The notes beneath the pieces are model-generated. The model did not search any database. It was not told the origin of the DNA and worked only from the letters and a program-made list of their open reading frames with translations. From assembly GCA_020080175.1 (NCBI GenBank), contig JAGHQL010000005.1:124001-188000 (forward strand): a stretch of 64,000 nt of DNA, given 5' to 3'. The position numbers and the translations under genes were made by a program. This DNA comes from Glutinoglossum americanum. Its lineage: Eukaryota > Ascomycota > Geoglossomycetes > Geoglossales > Geoglossaceae. This document shows positions 24,375 through 36,110 of the stretch, piece by piece. Position 1 is the first letter of the stretch. Each line of letters starts with the position of its first letter.

Positions 24375-26323
24375 GATGCATAACTACTACTTTAAACCCC
24401 AACTCTCGACTACCCAAGTTCCACAGCACCTCCCCGGCGGATCCCGGGGTGGTTAGCGGAACAAAAAGGTAGCGGAGGACGATATACCGCCCGCCCCACC
24501 AGCCACCCGACCAAAACACCCCGACCTGTCCAGCCACCCACCACCACGGCATTCTCTTTTACCCCCATTAGCCAGCAACCACCTGTAACTAGCACGATCC
24601 CCTCAATCCTGTAAATATAATGACCGCTCCACCATACATACATACATACATACAAACAATCCCGGGCGACAAGCCCCAGACCCGCCGCGCTAACCAGGCT
24701 TGGCATGTGATTCGCGCGTGTGTGTGTGCGCGCATGTGCGGCGTCCAAAAATGGAGCGGTTGTGGGTGCGGAGGACGGCGTTGTGGGGGAGGGCTTTTTG
24801 GGGATGCGGCGGTGAGGGGTTGTGCGGGAGGCGACGGATGGGGAATGTGGTGGTGGTTGAGGTGGATTGGCTGCGGGGGGGCAAATAGGGATGGCTGGGG
24901 TGGAGATGCAGGGGAGGAGGTGATGAGATACCCGATTTGGGGGGTTGGATCGTCGGGTTCTGGTGTGGTGGGATGGCTGGGGGTTTGTTTGGCGGGCGGG
25001 TTTATTTTTGGGTTGGCTCGGACAAGGACCCGAGCGTGGCACGTCCGTCTATATTTATCCCGTCAAACCCGTTTTCCCTTCGTTGTGTTTGCGTGTTGGG
25101 TCCGGCCCGCATTGCACCATGCAGCTAGCGATCCAACGAACGGTCGCGTGTTGCATGTTCCTGCGAGTACACGTCTTCGTCACATTCCTGGACATCCCGC
25201 TGATCTCAGTCCGCCACCAAGGCTTAAACGTCCTTTTAGGCAGTATAGGGGCGGCTAGATCGTCATCTAATTTTAGTGAGGCTTTAGAGGGCTTTTTTGA
25301 GGGTTTGAGGGTGGTGGGTGGATGGGGCGTTACATAAGCGATACCGGTCGCGGGATTAAAGCAGCCACTACCGAGGTGCTACGAGGGTACTTCTGGGGTT
25401 TCCCCGCGCATCGTGCGGCGGTTCGGCGTCGGGGTCGAAGAACTTTGGGTGGGGAGGAGAGGGATGTGCGCTGGATTAAGGGAGTAGAGTGATTTTAGCT
25501 GTTGTTCTTAGGGGTTTTTTGGGTGCTGGAGTTGTGCTAGCGTGAGGGCAGTTATTTTCCCTCGAGCTTCGCTTTACGCCCTTGGTGCTTTGCCGGGCTG
25601 TTTTTGGAAGTTGAGGCATTTTTGTTGTGGGGCGATCCGTGACGGAAGCGTCGGAGCCCCCCGGCCTATCGCGACACTAAATCTACTATCTCAACGTATT
25701 TACCTTTGTGATTTCTTACTTTAGAGTATACCCAATCTGACTTGCTTTCATCACGGTTGTGCCGATTTATTCGGATACTTAACTGCGGCGGTAAGCCTAG
25801 CCATTGTATCGATGGCAAGAACAATTAGGCAAAAACCACCCCGCCCGCCCCAAATTACAGTCAGCATCTGCCACAACAGAATACATCGTAGTAGGTGAGC
25901 GGTGTGTGGGCCGCCACCAAATTATTCCGCGCAAGCCGCACTTTAGTCCGTAATGGCATATCAGGACAAGGCTAACCGTCGGGGATTCAGTTCTTAGCCA
26001 CAAGGGGGTGGAAGTTACACGTGTTTTCCGTTGCTTATTTCGGCTGTAGGCTTAGGTTTTAAGGCACAAATAAACGAACGCTTGCAAAAGTAATTTTGGA
26101 TAGCCTGCCAGCTTGGGTCGATGTTTAAGAAAATAAACATATTTTTATTTCTTTTAAAACTTGACTAATCATCCAAAGCCGATCGTGTTCTCACTCTCCT
26201 ACCCGTGTCCTCGGTGCTCCACTTCATAAATTTGCTTATCCAACCTGGAGATAATTAGCGAAAGGTGTCTAGTTATATAAGAGTGTACCATGTCCCTCTG
26301 CCGTTAGGCGTCAGGCGGGCTTA
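24375..26323. other. gene-free stretch
   Basis: GC-rich strand-biased sequence at 24400-25000 gives long Pro/Gly-rich frames on both strands (24410-25042 minus, 24620-25258 plus), which I regard as composition artefacts. A CATA microsatellite lies at about 24636-24655. The stretch 26080-26160 is AT-rich and may be the 3' end of the neighbouring gene. Confidence 0.5.
24636..24656. repeat. CATA microsatellite
   Basis: Five consecutive CATA units. Confidence 0.85.
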
Positions 26324-28959
26324 TTATTGTATTCGAGGGGGGACTCCAATGAATGTCGTACGACTCCAACCGTCGAGGTTCGAAAAGTAATACGCGGCAG
26401 CATCCTCACGAAGTGGCAGGCTATACCACTCGCCAAATCGGCCGCAAGAGCAGTATGGGTTCATCATCCCCTCCTCTACCATTGGGATAGAAACGCCAGT
26501 TCCGGCTTCCATACATTCCAGTAGGTCAGCCATGTCAATGTTCTCAGAAATCCAGGGGTCCTCACTGCCAATACGCCTGTATGCTAGCAACTCAGTCTGA
26601 ATGGCGGCCCAAATATGGCCCAGGTACATGTTTTCTCCAAATTCACATTCACCATTTTCTCGTTTGATAAAACAAGTACTCCCATAGCTGCTATTAGCAT
26701 CTGGACCCTTAGAAACTCCATCGGTTGAGTCTTCCCGTACCTGCTCATCATGGGCGATGCGGAGAACGTGGCAAAATACCTGCCACCCGGTTTTAGCCTT
26801 GCTGGGCCATTTATCGGTGAAGACCGTGGGAACAATTCTCACGAGTTCAACCGGGGTGAGTTCCTCGTGATCGCAATAATCGGCCTGCTCTGTACCAAGA
26901 AGGGACGCCACTGAAATATGGGCCTTAAGCCGAGAATTGGCCCCCCCGTGAAAGAGACAGAACAAACAAGCAACCATTCCGAAGAGATCTTCGTCTTCGC
27001 ATCCGAATTCTGCGAGATAGATCGCGGTCAACACCAATGTGTGTAATGGGAGGAGCTGCAGCTTCTGCCCACAATGCGAACAATGCTTCAAGAATAATCC
27101 ACTTGGGGCATCCCAGCTAGAATGGCTATCGATTGTGTCAATACAATGGCAAACCGTTTGAGCGGAAGTATGGCAAAACTTGTGCTTCCATTCAAACGGT
27201 ATAGACAATCTTCCGCTCTCCAGGAGTTCGCGATAACAGTCTGAGTCGGCATCCCACCGTCCGCAGATATCGACCTCCTCCCCAACGAAACGGTTTTCTT
27301 TCTTCAAAGCATCGTCGACAATTCCGGGCAGAATTGATGTGTGTCCTTTCAAAATGGCTATCATAAGGTTGTCGAAGACAGTGTGGCCAAGGCTATTCAC
27401 ATAAAGCTCTCTCAGTCCGGACGCGGGCTGGTCTTCCGACTCAATTGATTGGATGCGATGATAAAGGAGATCCAGGATATTGCAACATGACCTCGGACCA
27501 TGGAGATAGCTGGTTGCGAGGTGATATGGATAGAGGCTCGATACATCTACCTTAGAGTCTATTATCTTGGAAATTAAGTTTTCAACGAGGTCGAAATTGC
27601 CTGTCATGATAGCGAAACCCAGGGATTCTTCAAGGAATTCGTTTGGGGATCTCTCCGCAGCCTTTGCTACTTGTGGAACCGCTAGCGGTAGCTCATCCGC
27701 TTTGATGTTACTAAAGTCATTGCTCTCAAGACCATTTCTGAGTCTCTCCTCAAACGATAGCGTTCCCCAGGACTCAGGCCATTCTGCCCAAGCTCCTTCC
27801 TCCTGTGGATCTGGATGTCCCTGCTCTTGCGGTGGAGACAGAACCGGCTCGTAATCCACTTCCTCTACGTGAATACTCCAGTGACATAGAGATGATGGCT
27901 TCTGGGAGAGACTTGCTCTGCTCTGGTGGCCCGCTGCAGCATCTGGAGAGTTTGCTATCATGCCTAGTGTGTTTGGAGATGGAATAGATATGGGCTCTTG
28001 GTGTCTGCTGAAACCGAGGTTGTCGGCAGTCCAATCTCGGGGACCTCGGCCCCAGTATTTAGCAGTTCTGAAAGAAAATAGCCAAAACTGGTATAGCCAT
28101 GTAGACATTACTCTTTGGGACTTTCAGCGACTTCCAGAAACTCGGCAGAGGATAACTCCTACCTTCTCTCTGTCTTATCCATAGACCTGATGAGATCATC
28201 ATGTTTGCCCTGAACGAACAGGCGAGCCCTGTCAACGGCCGTCTTTCTTCTCAGCGCTGTGGAAAGCGGGGAAGGCGCATTGTAGGGAGGTGAAGCAGCA
28301 TTCGCTGGCGGAGTTGACACAGAAACATCACTTATTGCGCCTGGTGTGGAGACGAACTGTCCGAGAGGGGAAGGGTGGTCTGTATCCTTAGACCGTGACG
28401 AGCCCAAGGCCCCGTGGGGCATATTCCAGTTGAGAAAACTAGTTGAAATAATTAGCGGACTAAGTCATTCCCTAGATGCTATGGGAGTAGGGTGTTCTAC
28501 ATCCTGTTGCCAAAAGGGAGGGCTGGATCAAATAAACCACCTGGGCGGCTTCCGGTTCCACCCGCACCCAAGGCAACCACCTTCCTTGCAGCTTCTTTGG
28601 CATGCCGTCGGATCTTCTTGGGGTCGACTTCCCCAGCGCCGCTCTCGCCTGGCCATGCTCGCATATTATCGCTTTTTTTGAGGCCGAAATATTCTTTTTC
28701 CATCCCCACTTCCTATTGACCTTGTATTTATATTGGGTTTCGCTAGCCGGCAAATAAAGTTAGCATTTATTCATCTACATGAAGTGGCAGAAGACGCCCA
28801 CTTTGCATCGAACCCGTACTGTTCCTTCATTATTTCAATAACTTCAGAGAGCTTTCGATCCTCGTCCAAGTAAAGCCGCTTGATTTCGGGCTTCAAGAGC
28901 GCCCATCTTTCATTGAATGGGACAACAGGGCGAGAAGCTTGTGGAGCCGAAAACTCCAT
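26324..28959 (-). pseudogene. Clr5-domain protein gene with one apparent frame change
   Basis: Exon 1 (28959-28802) encodes MEFSAPQ followed by WALLKPEIKRLYLDEDRKL and EIMKEQYGFDA, the first half of a Clr5 domain. A 59-nt intron (28801-28743, with GCTAAC branch site) joins it to QYKYKVNRKWGWKKNIS and ICEHGQARAALGKS, the second half. VDPKKIRRHAKEAARK follows in another frame at about 28625-28640 without a plausible intron, so a small indel or deletion is likely. Two further introns (about 28498-28430 and 28162-28113) lead to a Ser/Pro-rich linker (STPGAISDVSVSTPP) and a large last exon. That exon begins STWLYQFWLFSFRTAKYWG and continues with ankyrin-like helices (LGFAIMTGNFDLVENLI). Clr5 is a fungus-specific N-terminal domain thought to bind DNA. 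The product would be about 820 aa. Except for the one shift all parts are present, so recent inactivation or a sequencing error are both possible. Confidence 0.72.
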
Positions 28960-29982
28960 GGCGGCAACCCAAGATCCCGCAAAGGGACAGAGACTTGCAA
29001 CTTGACGAGAGCCCTTCAGTCGGACAGAAAAAGGTGTAGAGACAAAGTGTTATTTGGGAAGAGAGAAGTGCGTTTGCAGCGTTGGCTGGCCTGGAGCGGA
29101 GGGGGGAATTGATGTAGAAATAGAAGTGCGAGCGGGGTTAATAGCGCAACTCAGCCGCAATCGACTGGGCAAACAGCCGCCAAGATGTGCAAAGGGAGAC
29201 TCTCCAATCCAATCTCTAAGCAGGGGTCTTGGGTGGGGCGAGGTCAAGGCGACGGCAGCCTTCTTGGCTCGGCCTTTGTGTTATGTAAAGTGAGGCGATG
29301 CCGCGTATGATCTCACAACGAAGGAACGAATGAAAAGCCAACCCCTTGCAAATGCCAAGACTTACAAAGGTAGAAAACCCAATTGCGTCCTCTGCCCGGG
29401 GGCTGTAAGCCACTCTCACGGGAACAGCTAAAATGCTTATCAGCCGTTTTTCCTAATTCGGTCGCGTTGCCAAGGCGAACAAAGGTAGACTGGCTAATAC
29501 AAGAAGCCCAGATGTATGTACAGCAACAAAACCTTCCCAGGCGACAGCGGTTTCGGACCATGACATAGCGCTTGAGCCAACTCACCAACCCTGGCTACCA
29601 AGCAGAACAAAAGGGTACCACCCAATTATACCGAGGAATTAATGACGGATCTGCTGGATTTTCTTCAAAAAGTGGATCGCTGTATGGCGCCGACCCAACC
29701 GGCGGCCGGCAGCCCTTCTATACCTAATAATGTCGCTGTTTGCCTGTCAGCTATGGTTGCTGCAAAATATCCCTCCTGCGCAAAATTAGTGGTGGTCAGG
29801 AGTTTCCCTCGCACTCGAAGCATACCCCACCTCTCGATCTGGACATTCCCGGACTATATAACTATAGCCCGGGTCCAGCTCCTTACCCCAACAGCTCCCT
29901 GGCCTCCTCTCGAGTCCTCTCCCCCAGAGTAGTACAAATTACATCCATTCTAGATTCCTTTATTCTAACCTCGTTTTATCTC
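28960..29982. other. region upstream of the Clr5 gene
   Basis: It contains the promoter of the minus-strand Clr5 gene. I see no other gene or RNA. Confidence 0.45.
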
Positions 29983-30500
29983 ATGGATCCACGAATGTCG
30001 AAAGCGAGCATTGCAAATGATGAGCGGGGCTCATCCGCTGCTAGGTCTGGTCCCACCATTTCTTCGTAGAATAGAACCATATTATCTGTGCAGAAAAGGA
30101 CTTACCGTTTTTCCAGTCGCCATTTCAGCCAGAACTACTCTCAATCCCAGCCTTCATTTGTTGATGTGTCTTCGGCGGGACACCCAAGCGCGTCGACGTC
30201 TAGTACTCTGGGTACAGACACCACACATGCCAACAACGGTCGGGTAGCTAGCTCAGCGGAACCTCCAGCCTGTCCATACCACAGCCCAAACCTTCAACTT
30301 CTAGCCAATAGTGGCTATCCCGGACGAGGACTCGCCCCTATGGACAGATTCTTATCGGAAGGCCCATCTGAGCAGTCCGCTCTCTTCCGTCGGCCAGACA
30401 CTGGAGGGCTGTCGATCTCCAAAAAGTGTCCATGCAACAAGTGGGGGTAGATTATATAGTTAGGTTAAGACGAGGGTCATAGCTAGGCTTAGTCGGAAAG
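29983..30500 (+). repeat. dispersed ORF-bearing repeat, copy D
   Basis: The region from the ATG at 29983 aligns at nucleotide level with the starts of copies B, C and F (shared CGAAAGCG). A long open frame at 30088-30450 carries the family middle (Ser/Thr-rich, TDTTHANNG) and the end block CPYHSPNLQL, GLAPMDRFL, PSEQSAL, RPDTGGLSI, KKCPC. About 35-50 nt after the stop match the region downstream of copy A (TTAAGACG...GGCTAGGC). This is the longest uninterrupted frame of the family in the window, although its first part lies in another frame. Confidence 0.75.
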
Positions 30501-31550
30501 GATGACATGGTGTTAGTTACTCGGTCTCATCTGCGTTGTTAAATTGTTTTAAGCTTTTGCGTTATGAGGGAAGAGAATTTAAGAATATAACCAGACTATT
30601 ATGCGTGATAACTTAAGGTGTCCCGACATGTCTACCCCCCAATAACCCCATCCATCCATCACTCTCTCACCGGAAACAAGCCTCACAGTTGACCTCTAGT
30701 AGTGATAAACAATGCACACATACTACACAACAGTGGAATGAAAAGCGCCGCATCGCCTCCACAAGGATAGCGCTAAAGCTAGCACGGAAACATAAATTTA
30801 CCAGAACTAAATTACGCTGGAATGGGGCGAAGAGCCCACCGGACGTAAACTTGTAAACTAATTAACATTAGCGGTATACTAACCAACCCACAAATTGAAC
30901 TTAAAAATTAAAGAAAAGAATACAAAATCCCGGCTCCTACGCCTCAAGGACAGCTGCCGATAGTAAAGTCTAGGTGGATACATTTCTACCCTCCATACAA
31001 CGGAATGAGGAGGGTTGCCGATCACCGAGACAAACCACTTGCGATACAGACACAATGGAGATCCCCCGAAAAGGCCAGATACAACGCGCAGCAATGTCCC
31101 CGCTCCCCCCAATACCGCCCCAAGGCGCTTGCGGGTAATTTGTTTGCGTATCGCAGCAAACCTAAACCCCGGCGAGAATGTGTTTCTCATAGTGGTCGTA
31201 AACGGGGCGGCGGCCCAATCATAAAATTTCGATTTTTTGTTTGCCATGTACCTCCTTTCATGAGTGCGGGCACGGTTGGGGAGCCGGGTTAGGCTGACTG
31301 CGCAGTTTTTCTTTGGGGCTAGTCTGCGTGAGGGATTTTCCTTTTTTTTTTTTCTTTTGCGGTTTCGAGATAATTGATGCCATGATGGCATTTTGGTACG
31401 CTGTGCAACCCACCATCGCTTAGTAACTATCGGTATAAGTATAACCGATCCTCGGTCGATAACATGCCGAGTTCTTATACCAGTTGTTGAGTTTCGTCGT
31501 GTCAGACAGACCTGATCCCAGCCATAAGAGCTATCTGGAACAGAGCCAAC
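30501..31550. other. gene-free stretch
   Basis: A 170-codon minus-strand frame at 30879-31391 is Arg/Lys-rich and resembles no family, so I leave it out. The hairpin-like ATCGGT...ACCGAT at about 31428-31448 is short and probably fortuitous. Confidence 0.4.
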
Positions 31551-31660
31551 AGGAGAGCTACCCTAGCTCTCCCGCTTCCCACGTTGCCCATTTGGGGTTC
31601 TGAGATATGGCTTGTGAAGTTCTTGTCCCGGTCGTATCAGGCTTTCACCTCCGTAGTGCG
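31551..31660. repeat. direct repeat, left copy flanking a TPR relic
   Basis: About 100 bp here (GCTACCCTAGCTCTCCCGCT ... GGGTTC ... GGCTTGTGA) recur in diverged form at 31846-31970. They flank the TPR fragment on both sides. Confidence 0.6.
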
Positions 31661-31830
31661 TCGGGGTGGTCTGAGCCGAGCTGCTTCTCCCTCCCTTCGA
31701 GCGCTCGCCCATAGAGCTGCTCGGCCTCCTTGTATTGGCTTTGGTTTCCGTAGACGATCGCGAGGTTCTGCACCGTCCGTAGCGTGTCGGGTTGGTCTGG
31801 ACCGAACTGCTTCTCATACCCCTTGAGCGA
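31661..31830 (-). pseudogene. TPR fragment of a kinesin-light-chain-like repeat protein
   Basis: The minus strand encodes YEKQFGPDQPDTLRTVQNLA, IVYGNQSQYKEAEQLYGRAL and EGREKQLGSDHPDALR, then stops. This is one and a half units of the 42-residue TPR type found at the C-terminus of many fungal NB-ARC/NACHT proteins. No start, nucleotide-binding domain or upstream repeats are recognisable, so it is the orphaned end of a lost gene. It lies on the opposite strand to the TPR region at 34.2-36.1 kb and is not part of that gene. Confidence 0.75.
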
Positions 31831-31845
31831 TAGAGAGTTATCGGG

Positions 31846-31970
31846 AAGGCTACCTAAGCTCTTCCGCTTCCTATGGTTATTATCTTCCCATCTAGGGTTC
31901 CGGGAGAAAACGGGTTAGTGGCTTGTGAGGATCCGATCCTACCGTAACGGGATTTCATCTTGGTGATAGT
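31846..31970. repeat. direct repeat, right copy flanking a TPR relic
   Basis: Diverged copy of 31551-31660 (GGCTACCTAAGCTCTTCCGC ... CCCATCTAGGGTTC ... GGCTTGTGA). The pair suggests tandem duplication of the 3' end of the lost TPR gene. Confidence 0.6.
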
Positions 31971-32764
31971 CAGCACTCTTGCGGGGTTGCTGGAAGAGGT
32001 AGAAGTTCATCTCCCCCCTGTTCGCCACGTAGATATATAATAAAGGGCTTGGTGGAGTGAGGCTAGCGGCCGGGAATTTGCTTACGCTGTGACATTTGGC
32101 TAGTAAGTAAAGCAGTGCCGGTCTGTATGGTACCCATCATCATGGTGGCTGTGCGATTGAGATTAAAATCCTCGCTGAATCGGTAAGGATAAGGTGAGAT
32201 GATTTATTTGATTTTATTCAGTTAGATTTCCTGGTGTGCACATAGTGGCTTAGTGGGTTTTTTTACTGAGGATCGGTTTTCTATCCGAGTCATACGGCGC
32301 AGCCTCAGAGCCACAGACGGATATGTATTATCTTATTGGAGAACCGGGTACCCAACAGGTCCACCCGACTGTTAATAGAAATATGGGTTGAAATATAATA
32401 CATATTTACGACTAAATGTTATCTGTGGCAATCACGTGGTAGGATTTTCCGGCGGTGCACTTTACAGAAGCGAGCCGTTTAGGATACTGATGCCTCGGTT
32501 GGCCGATGACAATTAGATTTCCTCAACTCGACCTAAACCCCAATTGCAATGATCCTTCTGTCTCTTCAATGGCTTGCATTACTGCACTGATAACTTTGAT
32601 ACATTGTAAAAGCATATTAAGTACCATACATTAATATCTGATGCACGTGATTTGTACCCCACTTGGCAGCCTTCTCTGCCTCAACTTTGGCGCACTCTGT
32701 CGCACGGCCTACCGCTTCTTTGCTTCTGTCTTGGAATGCCGTGAGAATATTTTGGGTTTCAGCT
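31971..32764. other. gene-free stretch
   Basis: AT-rich sequence upstream of the kinase-TPR pseudogene; presumably its old promoter. Nothing else is recognisable. Confidence 0.4.
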
Positions 32765-34194
32765 ATGGATAATACTGTGTCACCCGGTATCCCCTATCGC
32801 ACGGCCGAACGGAAACTAGGTGATTATTTCTCTGCTAGAGAGAACCCCAGAGCAAACTTCTCAGACAACGAGATCAGACATATATCAGATCTTCTGCGCA
32901 ACCTCGGTCGCCAGTTGTGGAGCGCTGTACCTCGAATTTATATCGTCTTGTGGCTTATCAATCAACTGCGATTATTAGATATATTTGTCGACCAAGGTAT
33001 ATCGGACATTTGGTTCCCGTTCACGGAGCCATCCCTCCCTGGCGTGCTCGGCTCCTCGGTGCAGGCACAGTCCCTGGGGCGCTAGTCTGTTGTGTTCACC
33101 AAGACGCTTGACCTAGAGAATGAGGATCGCCGTAGACATGCACACTTTGGCCTGGGCGAGCTGTTGCCATTCGAGGTTAAGGCTCATCTTGGAAGCGGGG
33201 GCTGCGGTACTGTGGGCAAAGTTTTCAGCCTGTTGAGCCACCACGAATATGCGAGGAAATCTCTCAAGAGGGGACGAAATTTTAGTAGAGCCAAAGAAGA
33301 TATCAAAAGCTTCTTGACCGAGATTCGAACATTAAAGCACGGGAAACATAACCATTGTATAGAGCTCGTAAATTCCGAATGCACAGTTTGGTTACATCTT
33401 TAACAGGGAGGTTAACGTAATGCCGAAAATGCTATATTCTTGGATCGGAAGCTATACAGATCCTAAGTATTTTGCGTTCATCATGCTGTCAGCCGCCGAC
33501 TGCAACTTAACTGCCTATATGTCTTTTTGCAGCTTTTCTCCGTTGATAAAAGATCGCCATTGAGAACCTTCTTCGATTGCCTCACTAACGGGCTAAAATG
33601 CCTACATGCTGAGAAAATTCGGCATAGAGATATTAAACCGGAGAATATTCTGATACAAGGTGGTAGAGTTTTGCTGAGTGACTTTGGCATAGCTCTTGCC
33701 TGGGAGCATCTCTCAGGGAGCACAACAACGGCCGATTCTGCGAAGTGGCCCGCTTATTGTGCACCTGAAGTTACCCACCGCCAGATGAGAAATTCGTCAT
33801 CGGATATCTGCTCTCTTGGGTGCTTTTCTTGGAGACGGTTACCGTGCTAAAAGGAGAATCAATAACGGCCATGCGAAATCTCTTCAGAGAACGCAGAGAT
33901 CATCACCGCTTTGGGGTAACATAGAAGCTACCCTGGACTGGGTGGGAAAGCTTCGCCATCTCGGCTCACAAGAATACAATGGATCCTTAAATTGGATTAC
34001 GAGGATGCTCTATCAGAATCCAGAGTCACGTCCAACAGCACCTACTTTATTTGTGGATATTAGTTGCACACCGGCTAGTGCCCCGGCATCTTTTTCTGGC
34101 TTATGCTGCAGGCGGGATGAAGATTTATCTGAGGCTTTCGACTCTGATGGAGAGTTGTGGATTGACACCCATGAGCACCCAAATCTTAAAAACT
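32765..34194 (+). pseudogene. decayed Ser/Thr protein kinase (kinase part of a kinase-TPR gene)
   Basis: From an ATG at 32765 the frame gives a fungal kinase leader (RQLWSAVPRIYIVLWLINQL, GISDIWFPF). A TAG at about 33083 interrupts it, and the same frame then continues (VVFTKTLDLENEDRRRHAHF). Next come the Gly-rich loop LGSGGCGTVGKV (33187-33222), ARKSLKRG with the ATP-anchoring Lys, GSYTDPKYFAFIM in a shifted segment (about 33450), HRDIKPEN (33620-33646) and the DFG motif (about 33678). A C-lobe with NPESRPTA follows in another frame. Each expected subdomain of this family is present in order, but at least one stop and several frame changes separate them. I conclude that an active kinase once stood here and has decayed. 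The TPR array at 34212-36110 follows directly on the same strand. Confidence 0.8.
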
Positions 34195-34211
34195 AGCCTA
34201 ACTCCTTCAAA

Positions 34212-36110
34212 TTGAGCCATAAGTCGACCACCCAGCCGGATTTTGTCGATCGCACGGCCCCTCCACATTCACCAGTCCCTCTATGCATGGGAAAAGGTGC
34301 GGAGACCGCGGGCAAGCAGGCACTTGCAGGGAAGGAGGAGGCCCTTGGCCTAGACAATATTGGTACGCCTCATGCAGTCTCCAAATTGGGCCAAACTTAT
34401 CTGGGCTTGGGCGAGACGGTAGAGGCAGAGGCTATGTTTAAGCGAGCTCTGACAGGTTATAAGAAGGCGCTGGACCCGGACCACCCATCGACGCTAAACG
34501 CAGTCAACAACCTGGGCATTGCCTACGAGCACCAGGACAAGATGGTAGAGGAGGTTATGTATCAGCGAGCTCTGACAGGGTATGAGAAGCCACTAGACCC
34601 GGACCACATGTCGACGCTGAATACGGCCTACAGCCTGGGCAATATCTATAGACGCCGCAGGAAACTAGCAGAGGCAGAGGCCATGTACAGGACAGCTCTG
34701 GTGGGGAGAGAAAGGTACTTGGCTTAGACAATATCGGTACTATCCTTGCGGTCTACGGTTTGGGTCTGACTTACCTGGACTTGGGCAAGGTGGCCAGGGC
34801 AGAGGCAATGTTCGAGCAGGCTCTGATAGGATATGAGAAAGTACTGTGTCTGTATCGTGCATTGACGCTGGATGCGGTCAACAGTCTGGGTATCGCCTAT
34901 GAGCGGCAGGGCAAGATGGCGGAGGCGGAAGCTATGCTCAAGCGGGCTCTGACGGGGCATGAGAAGGCACTAGATCCGGGCCATACGTCAACACTGAATA
35001 CAGCCAGCAACCTGGGAAATGTCTACAGGCGCCGGGACAAGCTGAAAGAGGCGCAAGCCATGTATCAACGAGCTCTGGCGGAGAGGGAGAAGGCACTAGG
35101 CCCAGGTAACACTGATACGCCCCATGCGGCCTCCAAACTGGGCCTAATTCACCTGGACTTGGGCAAGATGACCGAAGTAGAGGCCGTGCTCGAGCGGGCT
35201 CTGACAGGGTATGAGAAGGCGCTGGGTCCGAATCATGTGCCAACGCTGGATGCGGTTAACAACCTGGGGAATTTCTACAGGCACCAGGGTAAGCTGGTTG
35301 AGGCAGAGACCGCGTATTAGCGAGCTCTGACAGGGAGGGAGAAGGCACTAGGCCTAGACCATGTGTCGGCGTTGATCGCGGCCTATGGCCTAGGTAGTGT
35401 CTATTAGCGCCAGGGCAAGCTGAAGGAGGCGGAAACTGTGTATCAGCGAGCTCTAGTGGGTAGGAAGAAGGCACTGGGCCCAGATAGCATTGATACGCTC
35501 TGTGCGGTCCCCAAATTGGGCCTAATCTATCTAGACTTGGGCAAGGTGATAGAAGCGGGGATTATGTTCAAGCGGGCTCTGACGGGGTATGAGAAAGCGC
35601 TGCCGGGTCATGAATTGATGCTGGATGCGATCAACAACCTGGGCCATGTTTACGAGCACTAGGGCGAGATAGAAAAGGCAGGCCATGCACCAGTGGGCTC
35701 TAATAGGGCATAAAAAGAAACTAGACCCGGACCACACATCAACGCTCAATACAACCAACAACCTAAAAAATGCCTATAGGCGCAGGGGCAAACTGGCGGA
35801 GGCAGAGGCCATGTACCAGAGAGCTCTAGCGGGGAGAGAGCGATTGCTTGGTTTGGATAATATTGACACGACTCATACGGCCTATGGCCTAAGCATAAAT
35901 TACAAGGAATTGGGCAAGCTGGCTGAGGCAGAGGCCATATGCCGCCGAGCTCTGGTTAGGTACGAGAAGGCGCTGGGCCCCGACCACTTGAGGACACTGC
36001 ACTCTCCGCAACCTGGGCAAGCTCTACAAAGACCAGGGCATGCTAGCGGAGGTGGAGGCCACGTTCAGGCGAGAGCCTGAGGCGAGGATGAAGGCCCTAG
36101 CTAGGCCTGA
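34212..36110 (+). pseudogene. decayed TPR array downstream of the kinase
   Basis: About fourteen 42-residue TPR units of the kinesin-light-chain type follow one another. Examples are ALTGYKKALDPDHPSTLNAV and NNLGIAYEHQDKMVEE, then LGPGNTDTPHAASKLGLIHL. Longest open pieces are 34212-34727, 34760-35320, 35438-35662 and 35685-36080, broken by stops and frame changes. The units fall into two alternating types (one with SKLGLIYLDLGK, one with NNLGNxYRRxGKLxEAEAMY), indicating amplification of a two-unit block. With 32765-34194 this makes a kinase-TPR protein without a nucleotide-binding domain between the two parts. Confidence 0.85.

Noticed and set aside
24410-25258. Long Pro-rich (minus) and Gly/Cys-rich (plus) frames
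   Set aside because: Strand composition bias keeps both strands open; no conserved motif.
30879-31391. 170-codon minus-strand frame
   Set aside because: Arg/Lys-rich, begins in homopolymer sequence and resembles nothing known.
31428-31448. ATCGGT...ACCGAT inverted repeat
   Set aside because: Only six paired bases; expected by chance in a window of this size.
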